DNA of 64,000 nucleotides. Source: Vibrio gigantis (GTDB taxonomy: Bacteria > Pseudomonadota > Gammaproteobacteria > Enterobacterales > Vibrionaceae). Positions 36,494-46,123 of the stretch are shown in pieces; the stretch's first letter is position 1, and the number at the start of each line of letters is the position of its first letter. The notes under the pieces are model-generated. The model saw nothing but the letters and a program-made list of their open reading frames with translations. It did no database searches and had not been told where the DNA came from. The stretch covers positions 1,488,001 through 1,552,000 of the forward strand of contig NZ_AP025492.1 of assembly GCF_024347515.1 (NCBI RefSeq), written 5' to 3'. The translations under genes and the position numbers were made by a program.

Positions 36494-37693
36494 CTATGCT
36501 TGTGCGAGTTTGGATGCCGATACTTGAAGCTGCTTCAACTGGTAGACCCAAGCAAATATAGCAACATAGAAGATTGAGCCACCCGCAATTACGCCATTCC
36601 AACCGAATAGTTGCCAGCAATACAAGAGTAGGAAACCACCTAAGCTCCCGCCTATGTAGTAGTGGACTAAGTAAAGTGCAGTTGCTGTCGCTTTGGCGCT
36701 TGGTGCTTTTTGACTTACCCAAGAATAGGCAAGGGTGTGGGCGAAGAATGCCCCGCCACTAATCAATAACAAGCCTGCTAACATGAATGGTACTTTATCG
36801 ACCGCAGAAACTAGCATTCCTACCAAGCTTATACACACGCCTAAAAGAATTCCGTTTAATGGATCGAAACGTAGCGTCCATTTGTTAGATAGCTTAGAGC
36901 TGACGGTACCCGCCAGATAGCACAGGAATATAAGTGACGCTAAACCAACAGGCACTGAGTGAGGTTCGGATACTAACCTAAAGCCCATTACCGAATACAG
37001 GTTAACGAACAGTGCGAAGTTAGCGCCGCCGATCAACATCGCGAGCCACAAGGTACGGTTTCTTAAGTGCATCACTACCGAGCGGTTATGATGAAAGAAC
37101 AGCCCTTTCTGCGGTTTGAAGTTTTGTTGGTCAGGCAGGCTATACGCAATATAGAGCGCACCAAGCAAAGAGCCGACAACAAAAAACAAAACCGTCGCAT
37201 GCCAGTCGAAATAGTCCGTAATCAAGCCACCTAATACACGCCCAAAGATGCCTCCTAACGAGTTAGCCGCAATATAACCTCCAATCGCGACTGCGAACGC
37301 TTTCGGTGACAACTCTTCCACCATGTAGGCAACCGCCACACCTGCAAACGCAGCGACAGCGATTCCCATGAATGCTCTAGCAATAACGAGCTGCAGTAAG
37401 GTAGTCGTGAACACCATGCTTAACCCTATTAATGGGATAGCAAATAAGCTGAATAGAATGATGGGTTTTCGACCGAAGGTTTCAGAAGCGATTGCCCAAG
37501 GCACCAAGCTGATAGAAAGTCCAAGTGTCGTCGCGGCAAATAGCCAGTTGATTTGGGTTTCTGATACTTGGAAGTACTCCGCCATGTGCGGCAAGATTGG
37601 CTGAAAGAGATAAAGGTTACAGAAAATGATGAATGAACCAATCGCCAATGACTGGGTGATTTGTTTGTATTGAGGACTGCCTTTATCAAACAT
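36494..37693 (-). CDS. MFS transporter (YnfM-like efflux family)
   Basis: About 399 residues from ATG 37693 (MFDKGSPQYKQ), which sits at the usual distance from the first helix; the frame extends to 37780 but adds an unlikely cytoplasmic leader. Twelve hydrophobic segments are present with SETFGRKP as the loop 2-3 motif and RAFMGIAVAAFAGVAVAYMVEEL as helix 4. It exports or imports a small molecule by proton coupling; the substrate is unknown. A divergent LysR gene 110 bp away probably controls it. Confidence 0.87.
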   Translation of the reverse strand: MFDKGSPQYKQITQSLAIGSFIIFCNLYLFQPILPHMAEYFQVSETQINWLFAATTLGLSISLVPWAIASETFGRKPIILFSLFAIPLIGLSMVFTTTLLQLVIARAFMGIAVAAFAGVAVAYMVEELSPKAFAVAIGGYIAANSLGGIFGRVLGGLITDYFDWHATVLFFVVGSLLGALYIAYSLPDQQNFKPQKGLFFHHNRSVVMHLRNRTLWLAMLIGGANFALFVNLYSVMGFRLVSEPHSVPVGLASLIFLCYLAGTVSSKLSNKWTLRFDPLNGILLGVCISLVGMLVSAVDKVPFMLAGLLLISGGAFFAHTLAYSWVSQKAPSAKATATALYLVHYYIGGSLGGFLLLYCWQLFGWNGVIAGGSIFYVAIFAWVYQLKQLQVSASKLAQA

Positions 37694-37761
37694 TGATGTT
37701 GTGCCTGCGCGAGTTGGTAAGCTATTTGTGAACAAGTTATCAGCACAAGTGTGATTAAAGA

Positions 37762-37799
37762 AATATATTAAAAATATCACACCTATATATTAAATATAT
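37762..37799. promoter_or_regulatory. AT-rich direct repeat in the MFS/LysR divergent promoter
   Basis: aatatattaaaaatat (37762-37777) and tatatattaaatatat (37784-37799) are near-identical, 22 bp apart (two helical turns). That spacing suits a LysR tetramer or the overlapping divergent promoters. Confidence 0.5.
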
Positions 37800-37803
37800 C
37801 GAC

Positions 37804-38676
37804 ATGCTTGAATCAAAACCACTTCGACATTTTTTGGCAGTTGCTCAGTTTGGTAATTTTACTCAGGCTGCCAAAGCGTTGCATATCGCACAACCTGCAT
37901 TGAGTATCTCCATTAAAAAACTCGAACAGACACTCGAGTTGATTCTATTCCGTCGAGGAGACAAATCCGTCACCTTAACAGAAGAGGGCAAGGTGCTGTT
38001 TGAGCATGCCAAGAGAATAGCCCAGCAGTTTGATGATGCTCAGCTTGCGATGAACGAGTTAAAGGGTTTAGAAAAAGGCGAAGTGCGATTAGGCGCGCCA
38101 AGCATGATGGGCAGTTATTTTTTCCCTCAAGTAGTGATGGCATTTAAAAGCCAATACCCAAACCTAAAGTTGACTTTGATAGATGCCGGAACCGCTTCTA
38201 TTCGTGAGATGTTGTTAAACGGTGAGCTTGATATCGGCGTGATTAACCATGAAAACGTACCTGATGACCTAGAAACCGACCATTTGCTCAGTTCTGAAAT
38301 GTTAGCCGTTGTCGGTAAAGAACACCCATTGGCGTCACAATCATCTATCACCTTTGAAGAGTTTTTTGAGCAAGAGCTGATCATGTTTAAATCAGGGTAT
38401 TTCCATCGTGATTTCATCGATGCGACCTGCAAAAAATACGATTTAGATATGACCATCGCGTTCGAGACTAATTTACTACCGATGATTTTATCTATCGTAA
38501 AGCGAGAGTTCGCTATTACAGCACTACTTAGCTTAGTGACAGAGTATGAGGAAGACGTGGTAGGTGTGCCATTTCAAGACCCGGTAAAACTTAATCTATC
38601 TTTGGCGTGGCGAAAAGAAGGTTATTTGTCTAAGGCTGACCGAACCTTTATCGACTTCGTTAAACAATATGTGTGA
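37804..38676 (+). CDS. LysR family transcriptional regulator
   Basis: A 290-residue regulator. N-terminal winged helix: FGNFTQAAKALHIAQPALSISIKKLEQ (given as FGNFTQAAKALH and AQPALSISIKKLE). Effector domain from about residue 90 (GEVRLGAPSMMGSYFFP) to the end. It is divergent from the MFS transporter, its likely target. The ligand is not deducible. Confidence 0.93.
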   Translation: MLESKPLRHFLAVAQFGNFTQAAKALHIAQPALSISIKKLEQTLELILFRRGDKSVTLTEEGKVLFEHAKRIAQQFDDAQLAMNELKGLEKGEVRLGAPSMMGSYFFPQVVMAFKSQYPNLKLTLIDAGTASIREMLLNGELDIGVINHENVPDDLETDHLLSSEMLAVVGKEHPLASQSSITFEEFFEQELIMFKSGYFHRDFIDATCKKYDLDMTIAFETNLLPMILSIVKREFAITALLSLVTEYEEDVVGVPFQDPVKLNLSLAWRKEGYLSKADRTFIDFVKQYV

Positions 38677-38842
38677 TTAGTAACATATTAACTGGGCAAA
38701 TAATTGGGAGTAATATCACATCTTTCATCCAGCTATGCGACGTGTATCACCAAAATTAGCGAGGGTATTAACGGTTTTAATTTACATGGTATGCGTGCCT
38801 GTTAAATAATACTAGTACTTTTTAGGTAGGTGGTGAGGGGCT

Positions 38843-38968
38843 ATGAAATGTGCATGTAAGGAACAAACGTTAATACGAATTCGTAGAACGTTTCTGGACC
38901 GAGTGTTAGGAATTAAAGGAAGATATAAGTGTAGTAAGTGCGATACCGCCTTTAAAATAAAGGCTTAG
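38843..38968 (+). CDS. 41-residue CxC/CxxC microprotein, first of a tandem pair
   Basis: The product begins MKCACKEQTLIRIRRTFLDR and ends in YKCSKCDTAFKIKA. A CxC near the N-terminus and CxxC near the C-terminus, 27 residues apart, form a likely zinc ribbon, with a very basic middle. GAGGGG lies just before the ATG. A paralogue of exactly the same length starts 270 bp downstream, which is strong evidence that both are real. No named family is known to me. Confidence 0.75.
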   Translation: MKCACKEQTLIRIRRTFLDRVLGIKGRYKCSKCDTAFKIKA

Positions 38969-39112
38969 TGTATTGGCATGAGAGTATTGAACCCGTTTGA
39001 AAATTATTTGTTGATTATATTATTCTGTGGAAAATGTGTGTCCTACAATATGGTTAACGAGCGGTGGCTAGGAGATATTAACTGTCTTTAAGTTAATGGT
39101 AATCCAAGCTCC

Positions 39113-39238
39113 ATGAAATGTAAGTGCAAAGAACGAAGGCTCATCAGAGTCAGAAGAACATCGGTCGACAAAGTCCTTGGTATAACACAGAAATACAGGT
39201 GCGCTACTTGCAGTGGCTTCCTGAAGGTTAAAGGGTAG
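39113..39238 (+). CDS. 41-residue CxC/CxxC microprotein, second of the pair
   Basis: The product begins MKCKCKERRLIRVRRTSVDK and ends in YRCATCSGFLKVKG. It aligns without gaps with the upstream microprotein; about half the residues are identical, including all four Cys and the LIRxRRT, VLGI and Y-x-C-x-x-C positions. No good Shine-Dalgarno is visible, unlike the first copy. An in-frame stop shortly upstream fixes the start. A terminator follows. Confidence 0.72.
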   Translation: MKCKCKERRLIRVRRTSVDKVLGITQKYRCATCSGFLKVKG

Positions 39239-39271
39239 TGGCGACAGAGGTATATCGTTCTATAGACATAA

Positions 39272-39313
39272 AACAAAGCCCGAGCGTCTGAAGCAAGACA
39301 CTCGGGCTTTGTT
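39272..39313 (+). terminator. Terminator between the microprotein pair and the glutaredoxin gene
   Basis: aacaaagcccgag (39272-39284) and ctcgggctttgtt (39301-39313) form a perfect 13-bp stem; the loop holds a nested gtct/agac. It can serve both convergent units. Confidence 0.92.
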
Positions 39314-39341
39314 ATAAAGAGGAATACTAGCTCAAAACGCG

Positions 39342-39578
39342 TTAGGTATTCTTTGAGTTATACATCTTATCGAAGTTCTTCTGATTCCAGCCGACCATCA
39401 CTTGATCGCCGATTTTAAGCACGGGGATAGAACGAGCACCCATTGCTTGCAATTCTTTACGGCCACGCTGCATCTTTGCATTTGTCAGACGGTAAACAAT
39501 TTTCTTAGAGTCTAAATATCTTTGGGCATCTTTACAGTGAGGGCATTTGTCTGCGACGTACAATACAACACGTTTCAT
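39342..39578 (-). CDS. Glutaredoxin family protein with CPHC active site
   Basis: A 78-residue thioredoxin-fold protein: VVLYVADKCPHCKDAQRYL carries the CxxC redox pair at residues 12-15, and RSIPVLKIGDQVMVGW the cis-Pro (SIPV) and substrate loop. It should reduce disulfides or mixed disulfides in the cytoplasm. CPHC is unlike the CPYC of classic Grx and more like NrdH/GrxA relatives. It is a single gene. Confidence 0.88.
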   Translation of the reverse strand: MKRVVLYVADKCPHCKDAQRYLDSKKIVYRLTNAKMQRGRKELQAMGARSIPVLKIGDQVMVGWNQKNFDKMYNSKNT

Positions 39579-39688
39579 TATTTCATTCTCTTGGTGAATC
39601 TCGCTAAAGTGTAACGAATCCTAGGTGATTAGAAAAGTGTGATCAGTTACACTATGCGGCTCAATTTTCGACGTCGCTACGTTTTGTC

Positions 39689-40213
39689 GTGACGCAACTT
39701 GTACGGTCTTTTTGCATGCATCCTTCATTACGCTATATTCAAGGCTACCCTAAGCACATTCTTGATCCTGTTACTCAACTTGTTGAGTCGGGCAAATTAG
39801 TGCCGTGGTTTGAAGCTCGCTATCCAAAGAATCATGAAATAAAAAGCGAGAAAGCCCTGTTTGACTATGCGATTGAGATTAAAAATCGCTACATGAAAAA
39901 AACACCACCGATCAGCAAAGTGATTTACGACGGCAAGATTCATCTAATAAACAATGCGTTAGGTCTTCATTCTTACGTCGCGAAGAATCACGGTGGAAAG
40001 ATCAAGTCAAAAAATGAGATTCGTATCGCCAGTGTTTTTAAAAATGCACCAGAACCTTTGCTAAGAATGCTGGTGGTACACGAACTGGCACATATCAAAG
40101 AGAAAGAGCACGACAAAGCTTTTTACCAACTATGCTGTCACATGGAACCGGAATACCATCAACTTGAGCTGGATGCCCGTTTATTCATGATGTATTTAGA
40201 TTTAAAGAAGTAG
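39689..40213 (+). CDS. YgjP-like metal-dependent hydrolase (DUF45/WLM type)
   Basis: A 174-residue protein with the zinc site [18 protein letters not shown] near residue 130-147 (HExxH, with a third His in KEH or later), the YgjP-like/M48-related pattern. YgjP proteins have been described as metallopeptidase-like or UTP pyrophosphatase; activity here is unknown. GTG at 39689 and ATG at 39716 ([12 protein letters not shown]) are both possible starts. It ends 4 bp before rlmF, so they form an operon. Confidence 0.82.
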   Translation: MTQLVRSFCMHPSLRYIQGYPKHILDPVTQLVESGKLVPWFEARYPKNHEIKSEKALFDYAIEIKNRYMKKTPPISKVIYDGKIHLINNALGLHSYVAKNHGGKIKSKNEIRIASVFKNAPEPLLRMLVVHELAHIKEKEHDKAFYQLCCHMEPEYHQLELDARLFMMYLDLKK

Positions 40214-40217
40214 CCCA

Positions 40218-41549
40218 ATGAGCCAATCACAAAACAGAACTACGCTAAGCCTGTCAAAAAACAGCACCTCATCAGCAAAGGTAAAAGACAACCAAGCTGA
40301 GCAAAGAGGTAGTAAGAACAGCAATAGCAAGCCAAGCAGCGAGAAGCGTATTTCTACAAAAAACACATCAGAAAAAAGCCGCAAGAATAGTGTAGCTAAA
40401 GGCGCTGGCAACAACAAAGCAAAGCGACCTTTTGCAAAAGATAGCAAAGCTAAACAGGGTACGAATAAAGGGTCATCGAATAAGGGCTCGTTCAATAAAA
40501 CTGTATTTAACAAAAACGCAGCCCAGAAAAGACGTTCGGCAGAAAAGCCTCAAGGTGGATTACACCCAAGAAACCAACACACAGGTCGCTATGACTTTGA
40601 GTTATTGGTTGCAGCCTTACCTGAACTAAAAGAACATCTGATAAAGAACCCAGTGGGAGAAGACACCATTAACTTCTCAGAACCATTGGCCGTTAAGCTA
40701 CTTAACAAAGCTTTGTTGGCACATCACTATGGCGTTAAGCATTGGGATATTCCCGCTGGTTACTTATGCCCGCCAATTCCTGGCCGTGCAGACTACATTC
40801 ACAGAGTGGCAGATATCCTTAATAGTGATGGCCAAGGCGAACCTTATAATCATGCCTCTGTGAAAGCGTTAGATATTGGTGTCGGTGCAAACTGTATTTA
40901 CCCAATTATTGGTGCGACAGAGTATAAATGGCGCTTTACGGGGACTGATGTTGATTCAGTCTCCATCAAAACAGCGAACTTCATTGCAGAAAGTAACGCT
41001 AATCTAAAAGGAAAGATCCGAGCTCGCCTACAAGCGGACTCAGAATCTATCTTTAAGGGCGTGATTAAGGATAATGAACGTTACGATGTCACTATTTGTA
41101 ATCCTCCATTCCACAGTTCTCTTGAAGAAGCGGAAAAGGGTTCACAACGTAAACTGGATAATCTAGCGGCAAACCGTGCTAAGAAAGCGGGTCAGTCATT
41201 CAAGCCAGAAAAGAACAAGAAGCCAGCCAAGCAAAATAAATCAACTAAGCAGGATAAACCAACGTTAAACTTTGGTGGTCAAAAAGCCGAGCTTTGGTGC
41301 CCTGGTGGTGAAGCTGCATTCATTATGAAGATGGCGAGAGAGAGCCAACTTTTTGCTACTCAAGTATTGTGGTTTACGACATTGATCTCTAAGAAAGACA
41401 ACGTCGATATGGTTCGCTCAGAACTGGGTAAGCTACGAGCTAAACAAGTGAAAGTGGTAGAGATGTCGCAAGGACAGAAGGTAAGTCGCTTTATCGCATG
41501 GACCTTTATGGACGACGAACAAAGACAAGAGTGGATTTCGCTTAAATAG
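40218..41549 (+). CDS. rlmF: 23S rRNA (adenine(1618)-N6)-methyltransferase RlmF
   Basis: A 443-residue enzyme. Residues 1-110 are a low-complexity Ser/Lys/Asn-rich basic tail, longer than in E. coli and probably rRNA-binding. The catalytic domain starts at [13 protein letters not shown] and has [13 protein letters not shown] (SAM-binding loop) and the N6-adenine motif [19 protein letters not shown] and SRFIAWTF near the end also match RlmF. It methylates A1618 of 23S rRNA. A second Lys-rich insertion occurs at about residues 325-350. Confidence 0.95.
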   Translation: MSQSQNRTTLSLSKNSTSSAKVKDNQAEQRGSKNSNSKPSSEKRISTKNTSEKSRKNSVAKGAGNNKAKRPFAKDSKAKQGTNKGSSNKGSFNKTVFNKNAAQKRRSAEKPQGGLHPRNQHTGRYDFELLVAALPELKEHLIKNPVGEDTINFSEPLAVKLLNKALLAHHYGVKHWDIPAGYLCPPIPGRADYIHRVADILNSDGQGEPYNHASVKALDIGVGANCIYPIIGATEYKWRFTGTDVDSVSIKTANFIAESNANLKGKIRARLQADSESIFKGVIKDNERYDVTICNPPFHSSLEEAEKGSQRKLDNLAANRAKKAGQSFKPEKNKKPAKQNKSTKQDKPTLNFGGQKAELWCPGGEAAFIMKMARESQLFATQVLWFTTLISKKDNVDMVRSELGKLRAKQVKVVEMSQGQKVSRFIAWTFMDDEQRQEWISLK

Positions 41550-41586
41550 CGATTGTACCTAGTTAAGATATTGAGATGAAATTACC

Positions 41587-41622
41587 AACGGGCTTGTTGT
41601 TAACGCAATAAGCCCGTTTTTT
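41587..41622 (+). terminator. Rho-independent terminator of rlmF
   Basis: aacgggctt (41587-41595) pairs with aagcccgtt (41610-41618), with a 14-nt loop that partly pairs (gttgttaacgc), followed by six T. It also faces the leftward pilW-like gene. Confidence 0.88.
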
Positions 41623-41638
41623 GTGTTTTGCTTATGTG

Positions 41639-42406
41639 TTAAGCAGAGAGTAACTCGTCTAACTTACTCTGATATTTTGCTTCGAGAGCGCGGTTACCCG
41701 CTTTGTTTTCAAGATCAACCAATATTTGAAGTGATGGAATTTGATAGCCATAGCGCTGGTGGAATTTGAATAAACGAAGTCGAGCATCGTTGTAATCGGC
41801 TTCACTTACTTCAATTTTAGAGAGCTGTAATATCGACTTTACTCGATTCGGGTCGTGGTCAATGGCTCGAGTGAAGTAGTACTTGGCTTGGTCTGTATTC
41901 CCTGCTTTGAACGCGCAAAAAGCGGCGTTCTCATAACTTGCAGACACTAAGTAGTAGTAGGGTTGGTCGATGGCACGGTTGAAGTATTTATCGGCTTGTT
42001 CATATTCGCCCTGTTTACACAAGAATGTACCGTAGTTGTTCAGTACATTGCCGTTTCTTGAATCGAGACTGAGTGCTTTGCGGTAAGTCATTCTTGCTTC
42101 GTCTATTTCGCCAACCTGTTCGTAATAATGTGCCATTGAAAGCCGAGCACGGTAGTAAGTAGGTGCATGTTTGATGGCTAGCTCTAGGTTTTCGCGGGCT
42201 CTCACCATATTGCCTTGCCCCATATAGCCTAAACCTAACTCAATTCGAGATTCAGACATCGCAATAGGATCACTTTCAATCTTTGGTGGGCCTTCGGTGA
42301 CAGATACGCAACCAGCCAACGAAACAGAGGCGAGTAGTACGACGCTTGATAGCGAAATGGGGGATGATAACGAAACGGGGTTTGAGAATAACAGCTTGGC
42401 AGGCAT
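41639..42406 (-). CDS. pilW: PilW/PilF-type TPR lipoprotein for type IV pilus biogenesis
   Basis: A 255-residue outer-membrane lipoprotein. The lipobox is SLAGC with Cys at residue 33, after a hydrophobic stretch containing a Ser/Leu repeat. About five TPR units follow (ELGLGYMGQGNMVRARENLE, ARLSMAHYYEQVGEIDEARM, LNNYGTFLCKQGEYEQADKY). PilW/PilF pilots the PilQ secretin in the outer membrane. In most gammaproteobacteria the gene lies next to rlmN-rodZ-ispG; here it stands alone between rlmF and metA, so it could be the ortholog displaced or a second copy. Confidence 0.8.
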   Translation of the reverse strand: MPAKLLFSNPVSLSSPISLSSVVLLASVSLAGCVSVTEGPPKIESDPIAMSESRIELGLGYMGQGNMVRARENLELAIKHAPTYYRARLSMAHYYEQVGEIDEARMTYRKALSLDSRNGNVLNNYGTFLCKQGEYEQADKYFNRAIDQPYYYLVSASYENAAFCAFKAGNTDQAKYYFTRAIDHDPNRVKSILQLSKIEVSEADYNDARLRLFKFHQRYGYQIPSLQILVDLENKAGNRALEAKYQSKLDELLSA

Positions 42407-42575
42407 GTGAAGCTCCTTATGAACACCAACCCATCATATGAAATCAAACCCATTGAAGTGGTAAATCTATTATGGAATGCGACCCATACACCATAAAAAA
42501 ACCGCGTCAAATTCGTCGTTTTATCAACAACCTATTGGACACGGCTTTATGTGTTTTTGAATCGGAAGAAAGAAC

Positions 42576-43517
42576 TTAATCGTCTTTGGTAAAGTTATCT
42601 TCGCTAAAATGATCCAGATCGTAAGGCGTTTGTTGGTAAACGCAGTAGTTTAGCCAGTTTGAGAACAGTAAGTGCCCATGGCTACGCCAGCTTGCGACAG
42701 GCTTGTTGTCTGGGTTGTTGTTCGGGTAGTAGTTGATTGGTATCACAGGCTCCATACCTTCACCTAAATCACGAATGTATTCATTGTGAAGTGTATGGGA
42801 GTCGTATTCAGGGTGACCCGTTACAAACACGTTTCGCTTATCTTTGGTCGCCGCTAGATATACACCCGCAACATCAGAAGTCGCAAGAACATCAAGGTCA
42901 GTATGCTCAGCTAAGTACTCCTGAGAGAAGTCTGCATAGCGAGAGTGCGGAGCTAAGAACGTATCGTCGAAGCCACGTAAAATTGGGTGGTATGGATTAT
43001 GTATTTCGTGATTATAAACACCAGATAGCTTCTCTTTACGAGTGCGTTTTGGTAAATCATACAGTAATTTTAAACCAGCCTGAGCCGCCCAACATACATA
43101 CAAGGTTGAGGTTACATGCTTGTTTGCCCATTCCATGATGGTCTTAAGGTGGTCCCAGTAGATCACATCTTCAAATTGAACCAAGCCAAGTGGTGCACCA
43201 GTGATGATCAATCCATCAAAGTTTCTTCCTTTAACCATTTCAAATTGGCGGTAGAAGTTATCAAGGTGTTCAGTCGGTGTGTTTTTACTTGGTCGGTCAT
43301 CAATGCGTAGCAGCTCTACATCCACTTGCAACGGGCTGTTCGAGAGTAGGCGTAAAAATTGAGTTTCAGTTTCAATCTTCTTTGGCATTAGGTTGAGGAT
43401 CAAGACTCGAAGTGGACGAATTTCCTGTGTCGATGCTCTTGATAGCGGCATAACGAAGATGTTTTCTTCACGAAGAACATCGGATGCTGGCAATTGGTCT
43501 GGAATGCGAATAGGCAC
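42576..43517 (-). CDS. metA: Homoserine O-succinyltransferase MetA
   Basis: A 313-residue enzyme, first committed step of methionine synthesis (acylation of homoserine). It begins [11 protein letters not shown] at GTG 43517 with AGGGAG upstream. The catalytic Cys is in [18 protein letters not shown], with the His and Glu in [16 protein letters not shown]. Acyl-donor choice (succinyl- or acetyl-CoA) cannot be settled by eye; the name follows the enterobacterial family. It is preceded by four MetJ boxes. Confidence 0.96.
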   Translation of the reverse strand: MPIRIPDQLPASDVLREENIFVMPLSRASTQEIRPLRVLILNLMPKKIETETQFLRLLSNSPLQVDVELLRIDDRPSKNTPTEHLDNFYRQFEMVKGRNFDGLIITGAPLGLVQFEDVIYWDHLKTIMEWANKHVTSTLYVCWAAQAGLKLLYDLPKRTRKEKLSGVYNHEIHNPYHPILRGFDDTFLAPHSRYADFSQEYLAEHTDLDVLATSDVAGVYLAATKDKRNVFVTGHPEYDSHTLHNEYIRDLGEGMEPVIPINYYPNNNPDNKPVASWRSHGHLLFSNWLNYCVYQQTPYDLDHFSEDNFTKDD

Positions 43518-43534
43518 AGCTTTCTCCCTAAGCT

Positions 43535-43566
43535 AGATATGTAGACGTCTATACATCTAAATCTAT
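43535..43566 (-). promoter_or_regulatory. MetJ operator: four tandem met boxes upstream of metA
   Basis: Four consecutive 8-mers match the MetJ box AGACGTCT: agatatgt (43535-43542), agacgtct (43543-43550, perfect), atacatct (43551-43558) and aaatctat (43559-43566). They end 18 bp from the GTG start codon, where MetJ bound to S-adenosylmethionine would block metA transcription. Confidence 0.92.
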
Positions 43567-43791
43567 AGTAGTTTGATACGCTTGTCGATATGCAAAATGG
43601 CTAGATGTAAATTATTTGTGTTTTCTATCAGAAGCAATTGATCGGCTTCAAGGGGCATCTCATTATGTTGAACCGCTAACCGAGCAAGTGTTAAGTGCTT
43701 GGTTCTGTTATGTCGAACGAATCAGTTAACAGAGCAAGCAGTTAGCATTTAAGATAAACTCATGTTTTTGAATCAGCCTGTAAAGTGACAG

Positions 43792-44160
43792 ATGAAGTTA
43801 ATACTCATTCGAGGGCTGCCTGGTTCGGGCAAGTCAACAAAAGCAAAAAGTTACGATGCAATGCATGTCGAAGCTGATATGTATTATGTGGATGAGCAAG
43901 GTGAGTACCATTTTGATCCTAGACTCCTGCAACAAGCTCATGAATGGTGTCAGAACACGGCTGAAAACGGCTTAAAGCAAGGGCTTGATGTTGTTGTATC
44001 GAATACCTTCATCAAGCAATGGGAAATGAAGGCTTATCGTCAACTTGCACTTAAATACAACGCTGACTTGGTGATTGAAGTTTGCCGAGAGAACTATGGC
44101 ACTATTCACAATATTGAACCTTCAGTGATCAAGCGAATGGCGAAAGATTGGCAAGAATAG
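43792..44160 (+). CDS. Small P-loop ATPase/kinase-like protein
   Basis: A 122-residue protein whose first 20 residues hold a Walker A, RGLPGSGKSTKA. VVVSNTF in the middle resembles the Walker B-side segment of polynucleotide-kinase-like proteins (N4BP2/AAA_33 family). It is about half the length of typical members, so it may be a minimal nucleoside or RNA-end kinase. Function is unknown. DUF3859 follows 70 bp later. Confidence 0.78.
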   Translation: MKLILIRGLPGSGKSTKAKSYDAMHVEADMYYVDEQGEYHFDPRLLQQAHEWCQNTAENGLKQGLDVVVSNTFIKQWEMKAYRQLALKYNADLVIEVCRENYGTIHNIEPSVIKRMAKDWQE

Positions 44161-44229
44161 CCTCAAGCTTGATTGGCTGAATGGCAAATAACATAAAATT
44201 AATAGAACAACACCAAGGTAACGATTGAA

Positions 44230-44652
44230 ATGGCAAAGCGCTCTGTTGTGGTCGACATGACCTCTTATGGTATCTACTCTACATGGGATTCAAAATCTAA
44301 AGACCTCCCAAAAATCCAAGAGTTCACCACCATCGTTGATGCTGAAATCGACGTGGAATTTGGCTATATCCTGAATATCAAAAAAGCCAAAGGTGAGAAG
44401 ATCCGTTACTGCATTTATCACCCGAACATCACCACAGACAAAGGTGAAGTGCTCGAACCGTTCGATGGCGAAGAGTATGTAGGCAACAACGATTGGGATT
44501 TCTACTTAGGCGACACTATCTGGGCTCCAGTCTCGAATAAACTCGGTAAATGGCGTATGACGGTTGAGTTAAAGGGTAACATCATCGCAGACAAGACATT
44601 CGACTTAGTAGCAAAAGACGAAGGCCAGTTTTGGAAGCGCAGAGGGTTCTAG
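44230..44652 (+). CDS. DUF3859 family protein
   Basis: A 140-residue, probably all-beta soluble protein with VDMTSYGIYSTWDSKSKDLP, IEFGY-like GYILNIKKAKGEKI, ICIYHP-like IYHPNITTDKGE and WRMTVELKGN blocks of DUF3859. No signal peptide or catalytic motif. The family occurs widely in vibrios; its role is unknown. A terminator follows. Confidence 0.85.
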   Translation: MAKRSVVVDMTSYGIYSTWDSKSKDLPKIQEFTTIVDAEIDVEFGYILNIKKAKGEKIRYCIYHPNITTDKGEVLEPFDGEEYVGNNDWDFYLGDTIWAPVSNKLGKWRMTVELKGNIIADKTFDLVAKDEGQFWKRRGF

Positions 44653-44680
44653 CCCCGAACTTCTAGACAAATCTAAACAA

Positions 44681-44715
44681 CAAAAAGCCGAGTCTAATAT
44701 GGACTCGGCTTTTTG
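44681..44715 (+). terminator. Bidirectional terminator between the DUF3859 and M20 peptidase genes
   Basis: caaaaagccgagtc (44681-44694) and gactcggctttttg (44702-44715) are perfect 14-bp arms around a 7-nt loop. Confidence 0.95.
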
Positions 44716-44757
44716 ACATTAGCTAGGTGATATTCTTCATCTAGCTTAGAAGTAAGA

Positions 44758-45864
44758 TTATTGTGTTACGTAAGCCACAACAAACTCAGTGATAGCAACC
44801 ATGTCTTTCACTGCGATGTACTCTTCAGTGGTGTGAACTTTCGCCATACCTGTAGATAGGTTAACGGTTGTTAGACCTTTCGCATTGAAGTTGTTTGCAT
44901 CACTACCGCCACCGGTGCGTTTGGTGTTTGCCGTTACGCCAAGCTTTTCAAACGCTGATTTGATCGAAAGAATATGCGGGTGATCGTCTGCAATAACGAA
45001 TGCATCGTAAGCTCGAGTTGATTCGATTTCTACTTCAGCCCCGAATTGCTTTGCGCTCTCTTCAAACGTTGAAATCATATGTTCAACTTGCGCTGTTAGC
45101 TTTTCGCCGTTTAGGGAACGAGCTTCCGCAACCACTTTAAGCTCTGGCATTACGATGTTAGTCGCTTGACCGCCTTCAATAATACCAACGTTTGCTGTTG
45201 TTTCTTCATCGATACGAAGCAGGTTCATCTTGGTGATAGCGTCTGCTGCCACTTGAATCGCGCTGATGCCTTCTTCTGGTGCTAGACCAGCATGAGCAGG
45301 GCGACCTTTGATCTTAGCAACGATTTTCTGTTGGCCAGGTGCTGCATTTACAATAGTGCCGATCGGACCGCCCGTATCTAGTACAATAGCGTGCTCAGAT
45401 TGAATGTAAGACATATCGAAGTTCAAAGAACCAAATAGACCGCCTTCTTCAAATACTGTGAATGCGATTTCAATGGTTTTGTGTGCTTGACCTTCAGCTT
45501 GAATGCAGCGTACCGCTTCCATGATTGCTGCAATACCAGACTTATCGTCACCGCCTAGAATTGTGCTGCCTTTAGAGCGGATGATACCGTCTTCGATGAT
45601 TGGCTCAATGCCGATGCCTGGCGTTACAGTGTCCATGTGACAGCTGAACACTGTGCTACCAGGAAGAGTACCATCTAGACGAGCGTAGATGTTGAAACCG
45701 TTAGACACTTCTTCAGGAACCGCCAGTTTGTGAACTTCAAAACCCAGTTCACCGAGTTGCTCAGCCAACGCTTCAGCAATCGCTTTTTCGTTACGAGATT
45801 CACTATCAATTTTCACTAGATCGCAAAAATGTTCTACAAGACGTTGTTTATTAATTTGGGTCAT
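44758..45864 (-). CDS. M20 family metallopeptidase (PepT/YqjE-like)
   Basis: A 368-residue cytosolic zinc peptidase. Metal ligands appear in FSCHMDTVTPG (His, Asp), ILGGDDKSG (bridging Asp), FTVFEEGGLFGS (catalytic Glu and ligand), IVLDTGGP and, at the end, KVHTTEEY. The dimerisation domain is about residues 175-285 (KGRPAHAG). Length and motifs suit tripeptidase-like proteins. It probably trims di- or tripeptides. It is monocistronic. Confidence 0.9.
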   Translation of the reverse strand: MTQINKQRLVEHFCDLVKIDSESRNEKAIAEALAEQLGELGFEVHKLAVPEEVSNGFNIYARLDGTLPGSTVFSCHMDTVTPGIGIEPIIEDGIIRSKGSTILGGDDKSGIAAIMEAVRCIQAEGQAHKTIEIAFTVFEEGGLFGSLNFDMSYIQSEHAIVLDTGGPIGTIVNAAPGQQKIVAKIKGRPAHAGLAPEEGISAIQVAADAITKMNLLRIDEETTANVGIIEGGQATNIVMPELKVVAEARSLNGEKLTAQVEHMISTFEESAKQFGAEVEIESTRAYDAFVIADDHPHILSIKSAFEKLGVTANTKRTGGGSDANNFNAKGLTTVNLSTGMAKVHTTEEYIAVKDMVAITEFVVAYVTQ

Positions 45865-46123
45865 TGTTATTTCTCATTATGCTTCCGCTTGTTCTAAAGA
45901 AGCCGCGGAGGTAGGAACAGGAAAATCAATATAACGCCATTTTGCAGTATGATTGTCTGCGTTAAATCAAGAAAGTCATCTGATTATTCTATTTAATGAG
46001 AAAAACACTACTCAGATCTACCAGTGCGCAGGATTTTAATCTGTATATCTGTCGGGTATAATGTTTAACCGCTTTTAAAAAATGTCGATGAAATTAGAAT
46101 GCAATCAATAATGGCACAGATAA

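Noticed and set aside
42472..42579. 35-residue rightward frame between metA and the pilW-like gene
   Set aside because: Weak ribosome site, no motif and it runs into the metA stop; nothing supports translation.
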